This document shows, piece after piece, positions 17,313 to 24,764 of a stretch of 40,226 nt of DNA. Source of the DNA: Lachnospiraceae bacterium UBA3641. GTDB lineage: Bacteria > Bacillota > Clostridia > Lachnospirales > Lachnospiraceae. Position numbers and translations under genes: made by a program. The stretch lies in the NCBI GenBank assembly GCA_002373875.1, contig DFKQ01000070.1, positions 1 to 40,226 on the forward strand. Reading direction: 5' to 3'. Each line of letters starts with the position of its first letter. Position 1 is the stretch's first letter. Under the pieces are notes generated by a model. That model had not been told where the DNA came from. It was given only the letters and a program-made list of their open reading frames with translations, and made no database searches.

Positions 17313-17361
17313 AGCAATTCCCTCCTTTGGATCTTACATCCTATAACAAACATCCTTGCAA

Positions 17362-17379
17362 GCAAAGGCATTCCTTTGC
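17362..17379. promoter_or_regulatory. Inverted repeat in the 5' region of the CAP gene
   Basis: GCAAAGG (17362-17368), four bases CATT, and CCTTTGC (17373-17379) form a perfect 7-bp inverted repeat. It is just downstream of the predicted - strand -10 element, in the CAP transcript leader or across its start point. This geometry suits a repressor operator or a leader hairpin. No partner regulator can be named. Confidence 0.45.
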
Positions 17380-17385
17380 AAATAT

Positions 17386-17414
17386 ATTATGTCATAAGCT
17401 CCCGGAAAATGCAA
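17386..17414 (-). promoter_or_regulatory. Candidate sigma-A promoter for the CAP gene
   Basis: On the - strand, TTGCAT (17409-17414) and CATAAT (17386-17391) are separated by exactly 17 bp, about 75 bp before the CAP start codon. The -10 matches consensus at five of six bases and the -35 at three of six. An A-rich stretch lies upstream of it. This is a prediction from sequence only. Confidence 0.45.
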
Positions 17415-17506
17415 TAGAAAAAAACAGAAAACATCACAAAAAACAATTAAAGTGACGTATTTGCCGGCTGATTTTTTGCAGCGGGTTTAACATAAGGATC
17501 TTTCCG

Positions 17507-17536
17507 ATGACCTACAGGTTGTATATTGAGTATAAT
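17507..17536 (+). promoter_or_regulatory. Candidate sigma-A promoter for the CPBP/deacetylase unit
   Basis: ATGACC (17507-17512) and a perfect TATAAT (17531-17536) are 18 bp apart, about 73 bp before the CPBP start codon, in an AT-rich divergent intergenic region. The -10 is strong and the -35 is moderate. It would drive CPBP, the overlapping deacetylase and possibly the bactofilin and downstream genes, since no terminator is visible until after frr. Confidence 0.5.
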
Positions 17537-17609
17537 TATAGTAATATATATTGTGGTTTGCAATGCGAAGAATCTGAAATCTTGTATCTGGACGAAAGGG
17601 TGAGGATTT

Positions 17610-18563
17610 ATGGAAAATAAGGATAATAAGGATAATAAGGAAAATAAGGATAATAAGGATAATATGGACGGGAAAAGGATCGCTTTATATCTCGTTCTTG
17701 TTTTTTCTCTTACATACATCTATGAATATGTTTTTGTCGTAAGTCCCATAAGGGCGGGCGATGGAGCGAATGTTGCCAACATGTCCCTGTGGGTTGCCAT
17801 AGCCATGTTCTTCCCGGCCCTTTGTGCTGCCCTGACAAGGCTGATCACGGGTGAGGGCTTTGGAAGCTCCTGTATAAGCTTTAACCTTAAGGAGGGTAGA
17901 TACAGGTATTATCTGCTCGCATGGTTTCTGCCGGGAATAATGACTCTGATCGGTATTTTTATTTATTTTATATGCTTTGGGGATGATTTTTCCTACGATA
18001 TGAAGTTCATGATCGATACGTATGCCGGTCAGGGTATAACGGGTATTACTCCCGAAGCTGCAAGGAAGAGTGCCATATCTAAGGCTATTACCGCTTTTCT
18101 CATAGGTCCCATCCTTAATTGCCTAACCTGCTTCGGGGAAGAATGGGGCTGGAGAGGATATCTGCTGCAAAAGCTAAAGAGCAGGCTTAAGCCCCTTTCG
18201 CTGATGATTATCACCGGCATCATATGGGGGCTCTGGCATCTTCCCCTTACGCTGGTGGGACACAATTACGGAACCGATTATGCCGGTTATCCGTATCTCG
18301 GAATACTTGCCATGATCCTTTTCTGCTTCTCGATAGGTACTTTTTTTTCTTTTGTCACCTTGAAAACGGATTCGTGCATTCCGGCTGTCATAGGACACGG
18401 GGCTGTCAATTCCATAGGTTCGCTGGGAATTCTTTTTACAAACGATGGCGGCAGGATGCTGCTTGGACCTTCACCGACAGGAATTGTTTCGGGCATTCCC
18501 ATTCTCATCCTGGCAGTCATATTGATATGGTTCTTAATTAATAATGAGGAAAAAGAAAAGTAA
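17610..18563 (+). CDS. CPBP family intramembrane glutamic endopeptidase (CAAX protease-like)
   Basis: The 317-residue polytopic membrane protein carries the CPBP (Abi/CAAX-protease) motifs. Motif 1 is FGEEWGWRGYLLQ, with E177-E178 and R182; motif 2 is GIIWGLWHLPLTLVGH, with H210; and there is a later GHGAVNSIG motif with His and Asn. These residues form the glutamate-based intramembrane active site, so the enzyme looks active. Family members process peptides, act in bacteriocin immunity or cleave membrane proteins; the substrate here is unknown. The N-terminus is an unusual Asn/Lys/Asp repeat made by a tandem DNA duplication. The ribosome site is AAAGGGTGAGG. The end overlaps the deacetylase start by 20 bp. 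Confidence 0.88.
   Translation: MENKDNKDNKENKDNKDNMDGKRIALYLVLVFSLTYIYEYVFVVSPIRAGDGANVANMSLWVAIAMFFPALCAALTRLITGEGFGSSCISFNLKEGRYRYYLLAWFLPGIMTLIGIFIYFICFGDDFSYDMKFMIDTYAGQGITGITPEAARKSAISKAITAFLIGPILNCLTCFGEEWGWRGYLLQKLKSRLKPLSLMIITGIIWGLWHLPLTLVGHNYGTDYAGYPYLGILAMILFCFSIGTFFSFVTLKTDSCIPAVIGHGAVNSIGSLGILFTNDGGRMLLGPSPTGIVSGIPILILAVILIWFLINNEEKEK
17613..17666 (+). repeat. 27-bp tandem duplication of 9-bp units at the CPBP N-terminus
   Basis: Codons 2-19 of the CPBP gene are two copies of a 27-bp block (17613-17639 and 17640-17666) that differ only at one base in the last codon (AAG versus ATG). Each block is itself three near-identical 9-bp units, (GAA or GAT)-AAT-AAG, encoding ENKDNKDNK and ENKDNKDNM. 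The unit is a multiple of three, so changes in copy number would keep the frame. Confidence 0.9.
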
Positions 18564-19536
18564 TCAAAAAAAATCTTTTAATAAGCATAGCGGATGTGGT
18601 ACAATAGGTTTGGTATTATGTGCCCGTCACAGGGGTCTTAAGCTCGCGATATTGTTTGTATGTGCTTTTTTGCTGTCAATCTTCATGTGTTATCGCGATG
18701 ACAAGGGTTCTTCCGTAAGGCTTGACGGCGTGTCCAAGGGGCTTTTAGTATCAAGACTGTCATTGAAGTCATATAATGAGGAGATGGCCAGAAGATCGGA
18801 AGCCGAAGCAGCGGCCGCAAGGGGTCCCGAGGTATCTGCGGAGGTAAAGGAGCTAAAGGACGAAAGTAAGAGAAGCCAATCGGATGTTAATTCTTCCACG
18901 CAGGCGGTAAAGAGGGCTTATCTGACCTTCGATGACGGCCCGAGTCCAAACACGGACAGGATACTGGATATACTCGATTCTTATAATGTAAAGGGGAACT
19001 TCTTTGTAATAGGACGTTTCTCGGATGCTTACAAGGATGAATACCGAAGGATATTGGAAGAAGGTCATGTAATGGGAATGCATTCCTATTCCCATATATA
19101 CACGGAGATATATGAGTCTGTGGACTCATTTATTGCGGACCTTAATCATGTACAGTATGTGATATATGATATTACAGGGTATAACCCCACTATTTACAGG
19201 TTCCCCGGCGGAAGCAACAATGAAGTCGCGCAGGTAAGCATGAACGGGTTTATCGATGTGCTTGATAAGCGGGGAATTGTTTATTATGACTGGAATGTGA
19301 ACAGCGGAGATGCCGATACCGCAAGGCTTTCGAAGCAGGAGATCATAGATAATGTTTTTAACGGGATAAATGCTTTGCCGACCCCGGAAGACAGGAATGA
19401 GGTAATGATCCTGTTTCATGATCTGTCGGAGAAGACAACCACGGTGGATGCCCTGCCGGCGGTGATAGAAGGGTTGCAGGCCCAGGGCTACATCATTGTT
19501 CCGATAGATGATTATACAACACCGATCCAATATTAA
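18544..19536 (+). CDS. Membrane-anchored polysaccharide deacetylase (NodB domain)
   Basis: The 330-residue protein has a basic N-terminus, one membrane segment (about 33-49), a linker to about 120, and then an extracellular NodB-type deacetylase domain. Visible catalytic and metal residues are TFDDGPS (D130, D131), HSYSH (H180, H184) and RFPGG (R219); a later LFHDLSE motif supplies the distal histidine. This set is complete for a zinc-dependent de-N-acetylase of peptidoglycan or another amino sugar. The start ATG 18544 overlaps the CPBP coding end by 20 bp and lacks a clear ribosome site, so translation is probably coupled to CPBP. An A8 run at 18566-18573 lies just after the CPBP stop codon, early in this gene. 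Confidence 0.92.
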   Translation: MRKKKSNQKKSFNKHSGCGTIGLVLCARHRGLKLAILFVCAFLLSIFMCYRDDKGSSVRLDGVSKGLLVSRLSLKSYNEEMARRSEAEAAAARGPEVSAEVKELKDESKRSQSDVNSSTQAVKRAYLTFDDGPSPNTDRILDILDSYNVKGNFFVIGRFSDAYKDEYRRILEEGHVMGMHSYSHIYTEIYESVDSFIADLNHVQYVIYDITGYNPTIYRFPGGSNNEVAQVSMNGFIDVLDKRGIVYYDWNVNSGDADTARLSKQEIIDNVFNGINALPTPEDRNEVMILFHDLSEKTTTVDALPAVIEGLQAQGYIIVPIDDYTTPIQY

Positions 19537-19561
19537 TTATGTAATATGAGGAGGATATGAA

Positions 19562-20629
19562 ATGAGCTTTTTTAAGGATTTCAAGGAAGACCTGTCACAG
19601 GCGGTGAATGAACTTATGCCCGAGGAGGAAGCGGTCAAGGAAGCTGTTGCCGCTGTGCCTGACGAGGCGGACGGTTCCCCTACACAGAGTGATGATTATT
19701 CGCAGCTTTTTGCATCCTTTGACGGGCCTGAGGAAGCTTCATCAACCCCGGAAGCAGGGGAAGAATATGAAGAGGAGATCGAAGAGGTCATCGAGGAAGT
19801 TGAAGATGACGGCGATTACGATGGCGAAGAGGAAGTCATCGAGGAAGTCATATATGTTGATGAAGACGGTAATCCTATCGAAGATATCCCCGATGATGCT
19901 GAAATAGAGGAAGTTGAAGAGGTTGTGGAGGAAGTTGCCGATGATGATATCGATTACTTCGCCGAGGAGCCCGCAGAGGTACCTGAGGAAGTGGCAGAGG
20001 AAGCTCCCGCGGAGGAGGCGGTCTCATACGGAGATATGATGTCGGCTCTTTCAGCCTCCGAACCCGAGCCGGAACCCGAATATGATGACGGACCCATCAA
20101 CACCGTATCCGGCCCGATATTTGAAGAGACTCCAAGGGAGGCTCCCATCAATACGATCTGGGACGACAAAAAGAACTCTTCAACGGCCGGCTGTATAATA
20201 GAGGGCATGACAGTTAACGGTAATATAAATTGCGCGGGAAGCCTTGAGGTTCTTGGTGTGGTTGCGGGTAATCTCGATGTTTCCGGCAAGCTGAGTATCG
20301 CAGGTCGCGTCGAGGGCGATTCCAAGGCGGACAATATCTTTGTTGACGGAGCCAAGATCACCGGCGGACTTTTCTCCAACAGCTCGGTAAAGGTTGCGCA
20401 GGGGTCTGTTGTCAAGGGTAATATCAAGGCTGCGGCAGCGGTTCTTGCGGGAGCCGTTAAGGGCGATATAGATGTGCAGGGCCCCGTGGTACTTGATTCC
20501 ACGGCAGTTATAATCGGAAATATCAAGAGTAAATCGATTCAGATCAACAATGGTGCGATCATCGAGGGCTCCTGCTCGCAGTGCTACTCGGATGTAACCG
20601 CAAGCAATTTCTTCGATGAAGAGGAATAA
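19562..20629 (+). CDS. Bactofilin-domain protein with long acidic N-terminal region
   Basis: The 355-residue protein has a short N-terminal amphipathic-looking segment (MSFFKDFKEDLSQAVNELM) and a roughly 180-residue region dominated by Glu, Asp, Val and Pro. A bactofilin (DUF583) beta-helix domain lies at about residues 208-345. The core shows the regular short-strand repeats of bactofilins: TVNGNINCAGSLEVLGVVAG, NLDVSGKLSIAGRVEGDSKA, and GSVVKGNIKAAAAVLAGAVK. Bactofilins self-assemble into filaments without nucleotide and often scaffold peptidoglycan enzymes. Lying directly after a polysaccharide deacetylase fits this. The ribosome site GGAGG precedes the ATG. Most family members have much shorter N-termini. 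Confidence 0.88.
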   Translation: MSFFKDFKEDLSQAVNELMPEEEAVKEAVAAVPDEADGSPTQSDDYSQLFASFDGPEEASSTPEAGEEYEEEIEEVIEEVEDDGDYDGEEEVIEEVIYVDEDGNPIEDIPDDAEIEEVEEVVEEVADDDIDYFAEEPAEVPEEVAEEAPAEEAVSYGDMMSALSASEPEPEPEYDDGPINTVSGPIFEETPREAPINTIWDDKKNSSTAGCIIEGMTVNGNINCAGSLEVLGVVAGNLDVSGKLSIAGRVEGDSKADNIFVDGAKITGGLFSNSSVKVAQGSVVKGNIKAAAAVLAGAVKGDIDVQGPVVLDSTAVIIGNIKSKSIQINNGAIIEGSCSQCYSDVTASNFFDEEE

Positions 20630-20635
20630 TATAAT

Positions 20636-21331
20636 ATGAAGAGAATACTCCTTAAGCTGAGCGGAGAGGCGTTGGCCGGTGATAAGAAGACAGGATTTGA
20701 TGATGATACCATCCTGATGGTTGCCGGTCAGGTTAAAGAACTTGTCGATAAGGGTACCCAGGTCGGAGTGGTGATCGGCGGCGGTAACTTCTGGCGTGGG
20801 CGTACCAGTGAAAATATTGACAGGACCAAGGCAGACCAGATAGGTATGCTGGCAACGATAATGAATTGTATCTATGTGTCTGAGATATTCAGATCCGTCG
20901 GTATGATGACCAATATCCTGACACCCTTTGAATGCGGCTCCTTTACCAAGCTTTTTTCCAAGGACAGGGCCAATAAGTATTTCGAAAAGGGGATGGTCGT
21001 ATTTTTTGCCGGTGGAACGGGGCATCCGTATTTTTCTACAGATACAGGGGTCGTGCTCAGGGCGATAGAGGTGGAAGCAGACGGTATTCTTCTTGCCAAG
21101 GCTATAGACGGTGTCTACGATTCGGACCCCAAGCAGAATCCGGCAGCGGTAAGATACGATACGATTACCATACAGGAGGTTATCGACAAGCAGCTCAAGG
21201 TAGTCGACCTTACGGCATCGATACTGGCAATGGAGAACAGGATGCCTATGTATGTCTTCTCGCTTAACGAGGAGAACAGCATTGTAAATACCATATACGG
21301 TAAGTTCAACGGTACAAGGGTTACGGTTTAG
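20636..21331 (+). CDS. pyrH: UMP kinase
   Basis: PyrH phosphorylates UMP to UDP in pyrimidine nucleotide synthesis. The 231-residue protein is a typical amino-acid-kinase-fold UMP kinase: RILLKLSGEALAG at the N-terminus, VVIGGGNFWRGR, DQIGMLATIMN, and LLAKAIDGVYDSDPKQNP. Its length is close to the family norm. The start is 7 bp after the bactofilin stop, and its GAGGA ribosome site lies within the end of that gene, which suggests translational coupling. It is followed by frr, the near-universal arrangement. Confidence 0.96.
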   Translation: MKRILLKLSGEALAGDKKTGFDDDTILMVAGQVKELVDKGTQVGVVIGGGNFWRGRTSENIDRTKADQIGMLATIMNCIYVSEIFRSVGMMTNILTPFECGSFTKLFSKDRANKYFEKGMVVFFAGGTGHPYFSTDTGVVLRAIEVEADGILLAKAIDGVYDSDPKQNPAAVRYDTITIQEVIDKQLKVVDLTASILAMENRMPMYVFSLNEENSIVNTIYGKFNGTRVTV

Positions 21332-21355
21332 TTTTTTGGGAGAAGGGACATTATC

Positions 21356-21910
21356 ATGAACGAAAGAATAAAGGAATACGAAGCGAAGATGATCAAGACA
21401 ATAGATCATCTGACATCCGATCTTAATACTATAAGAGCAGGCAGGGCCAATCCTCATGTGCTGGATAAGATCAGGGTTGATTATTACGGTACGCCTACCC
21501 CTATACAGCAGGTTGGCAATGTGGCAATACCCGAGCCCAGGATCATACAGATCCAGCCCTGGGACAAGTCAATGCTCAAGGAGATCGAGAAGGCAATACA
21601 GACATCTGATCTGGGGATCAATCCGACCAATGACGGTAATGTTATAAGGCTTGTATTTCCCGAACTGACGGAGGAACGAAGGAAGGATCTGGTTAAGGAA
21701 GTAAAGAAGAAGGGCGAAGCCGATAAGGTGGCCATAAGAAATATAAGGCGGGACGGCAATGATGCCTTCAAGAAGCTTGGTAAATCGGAGGATGTTTCGG
21801 AGGACGAGATAAAGCAGCTTGAGGAAGAGCTTCAGAAGCTGACGGACAAGTATATTAAGCAGGTGGATCAGATGGTGGATGAGAAGTCGAAGGATATCCT
21901 GACTGTTTAA
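21356..21910 (+). CDS. frr: Ribosome recycling factor
   Basis: Frr splits post-termination ribosomes together with EF-G. The 184-residue product is full length and canonical: KTIDHLTSDLNTIRAGRANP, VDYYGTPTPIQQVGNV, DLGINPTNDGNVIRLVFPEL, and a C-terminal helical stretch rich in Lys/Glu. A GGGAGAAGGGA ribosome site precedes the ATG. pyrH-frr is a conserved pair. The gene is followed by a stem-loop that probably reduces or ends transcription. Confidence 0.97.
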   Translation: MNERIKEYEAKMIKTIDHLTSDLNTIRAGRANPHVLDKIRVDYYGTPTPIQQVGNVAIPEPRIIQIQPWDKSMLKEIEKAIQTSDLGINPTNDGNVIRLVFPELTEERRKDLVKEVKKKGEADKVAIRNIRRDGNDAFKKLGKSEDVSEDEIKQLEEELQKLTDKYIKQVDQMVDEKSKDILTV

Positions 21911-21931
21911 GCTGCAAGTTAAGACGGATAC

Positions 21932-21965
21932 AAGGGCAAGACGGCATACGTCCTGCCCTTTTGTA
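21932..21965 (+). terminator. Stem-loop terminator or attenuator between frr and uppS
   Basis: AAGGGCAAGACG (21932-21943), loop GCATA, and CGTCCTGCCCTT (21949-21960) form a 12-position stem with a single A-C mismatch. A short T run follows (the TTTTG overlapping 21959-21963). The T-tract is brief and uppS starts only 33 bp later without an obvious promoter. Partial termination between frr and the isoprenoid genes is therefore more likely than a full stop. Confidence 0.65.
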
Positions 21966-21992
21966 GATAGGAACAAACCGGAGGAAACATAA

Positions 21993-22706
21993 ATGAGTGA
22001 GGAGCTTAAGGTTCCGAAACATGTGGCCATAATACTTGACGGTAACGGGCGTTGGGCCAAGGCAAAGGGAATGCCGAGAAATTACGGACATGTTCAGGGA
22101 GCCAAAACCGTTGAGAATATGTGCGAGATCGCATATAACAGAGGTATAGAGTATCTTACTGTTTATGCTTTTTCAACCGAAAACTGGACAAGGCCCGATG
22201 AAGAGGTGGAAGCGCTCATGGGGCTGCTGCGTTCTTATCTTAAGACCTGTATAAAAAGGGCCAAAAAAAATAATATGTGTGTGCGTGTCATAGGCGATAA
22301 GAGCAGGCTGGCACCGGATATACAGGAGATAATAGCAAGGCTTGAGGAGACGACAAGCAGCTTAAACGGCCTTCATTTCCAGGTCGCGCTTAATTACGGC
22401 AGCCGGGATGAGATGCTGAGAGCCGTGAACCATATCATTGAAGACGTTAAGGATAATAAGCTTAAGGGTCCAGTGACCGGGGAAATCTTCGAATCATACC
22501 TTGATACGAACGGGCTGCCGGCTCCCGACCTTCTTATACGGACCAGCGGAGAACAGAGGCTGAGTAACTTCCTCCTCTGGCAGCTCGCGTATTCGGAGTT
22601 CTACTTTACCGATGTACACTGGCCGGATTTCACGGCGGAGGAGCTTGAGAAGGCGATCGTAGCGTATAACAAGCGGGACAGAAGATATGGCGGTGTGAAG
22701 GAGTGA
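21993..22706 (+). CDS. uppS: Isoprenyl (undecaprenyl) diphosphate synthase
   Basis: UppS condenses isopentenyl units onto farnesyl diphosphate to make undecaprenyl diphosphate, the lipid carrier for cell-wall synthesis. The 237-residue protein has the cis-prenyltransferase signatures: AIILDGNGRWAKAKG (catalytic D16 region), a YLTVYAFSTENWTRP stretch, and LLIRTSGEQRLSNFLLWQLA near the C-terminus. The start ATG 21993 has GGAGGA at a good spacing. It lies between frr and cdsA as in most Firmicutes. Confidence 0.96.
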   Translation: MSEELKVPKHVAIILDGNGRWAKAKGMPRNYGHVQGAKTVENMCEIAYNRGIEYLTVYAFSTENWTRPDEEVEALMGLLRSYLKTCIKRAKKNNMCVRVIGDKSRLAPDIQEIIARLEETTSSLNGLHFQVALNYGSRDEMLRAVNHIIEDVKDNKLKGPVTGEIFESYLDTNGLPAPDLLIRTSGEQRLSNFLLWQLAYSEFYFTDVHWPDFTAEELEKAIVAYNKRDRRYGGVKE

Positions 22707-22709
22707 TAT

Positions 22710-23543
22710 ATGTTTAAAACCAGGGTTATAAGCGCCGCGGTCCTTGTAATACTGATCGCGCTGATGAATTATACCGGTGGGACCTTTATGGGCCTTATCC
22801 TTCTGCTTATTTCCGAACAGGGCCTTTTTGAGTTTTACAGGACAACGGGAATATACAGGGAAGGGTCGGACAGGAGCATTTTGGAGAAGATCGGCTATTG
22901 CGGAACGGCGGTCTATTATTTGGCTGCCATGGTGGTAAAGGATAACGGACTGCTTAAGCTCTTTCTTATCCTGTCCATTGTTTTTATCGCAATGCTTGCG
23001 GCCTATGTTCTTACCTTTCCGTCCTATGATTCCGAACTGACGGTGAAGGCATTTTTCGGCTTTATGTATGTACCGGTAATGCTGTGTTTCATATATCTTA
23101 CCAGATCAATGAGGTTCGGCATTTATACGGTCTGGCTTATTTACATCTCATCATGGATATGCGATACCTGTGCTTATCTTGTAGGGGTGAAGTTCGGGAA
23201 GCACAGGCTGGCGCCGATACTAAGCCCCAAGAAATCCATAGAGGGCTCGATCGGAGGTATTGTTGGTTCGACTCTTTTTGCCGCAATATTCGCATATATT
23301 TTTAAGGGCGCCTACGAAATCCCCAAGGGGTTCAGCGTGATCCCGTTTATTGCTCTGGGGGCAGTGGGAGCAGTGGTTTCACAGGTTGGTGACCTGGCCG
23401 CTTCGGCATTTAAACGCAATTACGATGTCAAGGATTACGGGACGGTCATTCCCGGACATGGCGGCGTGCTGGACAGGTTCGACTCGGTGATATTCACAGC
23501 CCCCATGATATATTTTCTCTCAGCGATATTTCTTGGTCTCTAA
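22710..23543 (+). CDS. cdsA: Phosphatidate cytidylyltransferase
   Basis: CdsA makes CDP-diacylglycerol, the precursor of membrane phospholipids. The 277-residue protein is polytopic (about seven or eight hydrophobic segments). It carries the C-terminal CDP-diglyceride synthase signature SAFKRNYDVKDYGTVIPGHG followed by GVLDRFDS, plus SPKKSIEGSIGGIVGS. The ribosome site AAGGAG overlaps the end of uppS, and the start is 3 bp after its stop, so the two are coupled. Confidence 0.95.
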   Translation: MFKTRVISAAVLVILIALMNYTGGTFMGLILLLISEQGLFEFYRTTGIYREGSDRSILEKIGYCGTAVYYLAAMVVKDNGLLKLFLILSIVFIAMLAAYVLTFPSYDSELTVKAFFGFMYVPVMLCFIYLTRSMRFGIYTVWLIYISSWICDTCAYLVGVKFGKHRLAPILSPKKSIEGSIGGIVGSTLFAAIFAYIFKGAYEIPKGFSVIPFIALGAVGAVVSQVGDLAASAFKRNYDVKDYGTVIPGHGGVLDRFDSVIFTAPMIYFLSAIFLGL

Positions 23544-23568
23544 GACTGGCAGATCGTTATTTTGCAGG

Positions 23569-23596
23569 GTGACATTCTGAGCGGAGCGAAGAAGCT
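23569..23596. repeat. Possible interspersed short repeat between cdsA and dxr
   Basis: The gap contains GTGACATTCTGAGCGGAGCG followed by AAGAAGCT. From memory this resembles a short partly palindromic interspersed motif (core CATTCTGAGCG-AGCGAAGAA) scattered in many unrelated bacterial genomes. Only one copy is present here, and I cannot confirm the match without a search. Confidence 0.3.
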
Positions 23597-23617
23597 TTTA
23601 TACAGAGGTATTAATCG

Positions 23618-24763
23618 ATGAAGACAATAGCAGTGCTGGGGTCGACCGGTTCGATAGGAACCCAGACGATGGATATAGTAAGGGCCAACAGGGAAGAGCT
23701 TAAGGTAAAGGCTCTTGCGGCAGGATCAAATATCCGGATACTTGAAGAACAGATCAGGGAATTTAAGCCTGAGCTGGTTGCGGTCTTTAATGAGGATAAG
23801 GCGGTTGATCTGAGACAACGGGTTTCCGATCTTAATGTAAGGGTAGCCTCGGGTATGGATGGGATCATTGAGGCGGCCACCCTTGAAGGAGTTGACTGCG
23901 TTGTCACATCAATGGTCGGTATGATCGGGATTAAGCCTACCATAGCCGCGATAAGGGCAGGCAAGGACATAGCCCTGGCCAACAAGGAGACCCTTGTATG
24001 CGCAGGGCATATAATAATGCCCCTTGCCGCCGAAATGGGAGTAAGGATACTGCCTGTTGACAGTGAACACAGCGCCATATTCCAGTCCATGAACGGCGAG
24101 AATAAGAAGAGGGTCGAGAAGATCCTTTTAACGGCCTCCGGCGGGCCTTTTCTCAACAGGAAGCAGGATGAGCTTAAATCCATGACTGTGGAGGATGCCC
24201 TTAAGCATCCCAACTGGTCCATGGGAAGAAAGATAACGGTTGATTCGGCCTCGCTTGTGAATAAGGGACTTGAGGTTATGGAGGCCAGGTGGCTCTTTGA
24301 TGTGCCCCTTGACAGGATACAGGTCATTATCCATCCCCAGAGCATAATCCATTCCATGGTGCAGTATGAGGACGGAGCTGTTATCGCCCAGCTGAGCATG
24401 CCGGATATGAAGCTTCCGATACAGTATGCCCTGTTTTATCCCGACAGAAGGTATCTTGGCACAGAGAGGGTTGATTTTTATGCCCTGTCCCAGATGACCT
24501 TTATGAAGCCCGATACAGAGACCTTCAGGGGGCTCAAGCTGGCCCTTGCGGCAGCAAAGACGGGAGGAACGATGCCAACGGTATTTAATGCGGCCAATGA
24601 GCGGGCGGTGGCACTCTTTCTGGATAGGAAGATCGCTTTTACGGATATTTATGATATTATCGAGAAGAGCATGGATGCGCATAAGGTAAGTTATATGCCC
24701 GATGTGGACATGATCCTTCAGGCTGAAAGGGAAGTCTACGACTATATAGACTGCAGGTGGTAG
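23618..24763 (+). CDS. dxr: 1-deoxy-D-xylulose 5-phosphate reductoisomerase
   Basis: Dxr (IspC) converts DXP to MEP with NADPH, the committed step of the non-mevalonate isoprenoid pathway that feeds UppS. The 381-residue protein has the NADPH-binding start IAVLGSTGSIGTQT (GSTGSIG at 8-14). It also has ALANKETLVCAG, the active-site segment PVDSEHSAIFQSM, the metal-site and loop motif LNRKQDELKSMTVEDALKHP, and NWSMGRKITVDSASL. An AGAGGT ribosome site lies about 10 bp before the ATG. The rseP gene starts one base after its stop. Confidence 0.96.
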   Translation: MKTIAVLGSTGSIGTQTMDIVRANREELKVKALAAGSNIRILEEQIREFKPELVAVFNEDKAVDLRQRVSDLNVRVASGMDGIIEAATLEGVDCVVTSMVGMIGIKPTIAAIRAGKDIALANKETLVCAGHIIMPLAAEMGVRILPVDSEHSAIFQSMNGENKKRVEKILLTASGGPFLNRKQDELKSMTVEDALKHPNWSMGRKITVDSASLVNKGLEVMEARWLFDVPLDRIQVIIHPQSIIHSMVQYEDGAVIAQLSMPDMKLPIQYALFYPDRRYLGTERVDFYALSQMTFMKPDTETFRGLKLALAAAKTGGTMPTVFNAANERAVALFLDRKIAFTDIYDIIEKSMDAHKVSYMPDVDMILQAEREVYDYIDCRW

Positions 24764-24764
24764 T

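Noticed and set aside
19760..20000. GAGGAAGT-type repeats in the bactofilin acidic region as a DNA repeat element
   Set aside because: They reflect repeated Glu-Glu-Val coding in an acidic arm and do not extend beyond the gene.
20180..21457. 425-codon open frame on the - strand across the bactofilin, pyrH and frr genes
   Set aside because: It is antisense to three well-supported genes, has no recognisable domain, and its composition (many Cys, His, Tyr) is typical of a shadow frame.
21700..21730. Sigma-28-like promoter string (TAAA followed by GCCGATAA) inside frr
   Set aside because: The spacing between the two parts is 13 bases rather than the expected 15, and it lies within a housekeeping coding sequence with no downstream motility gene.
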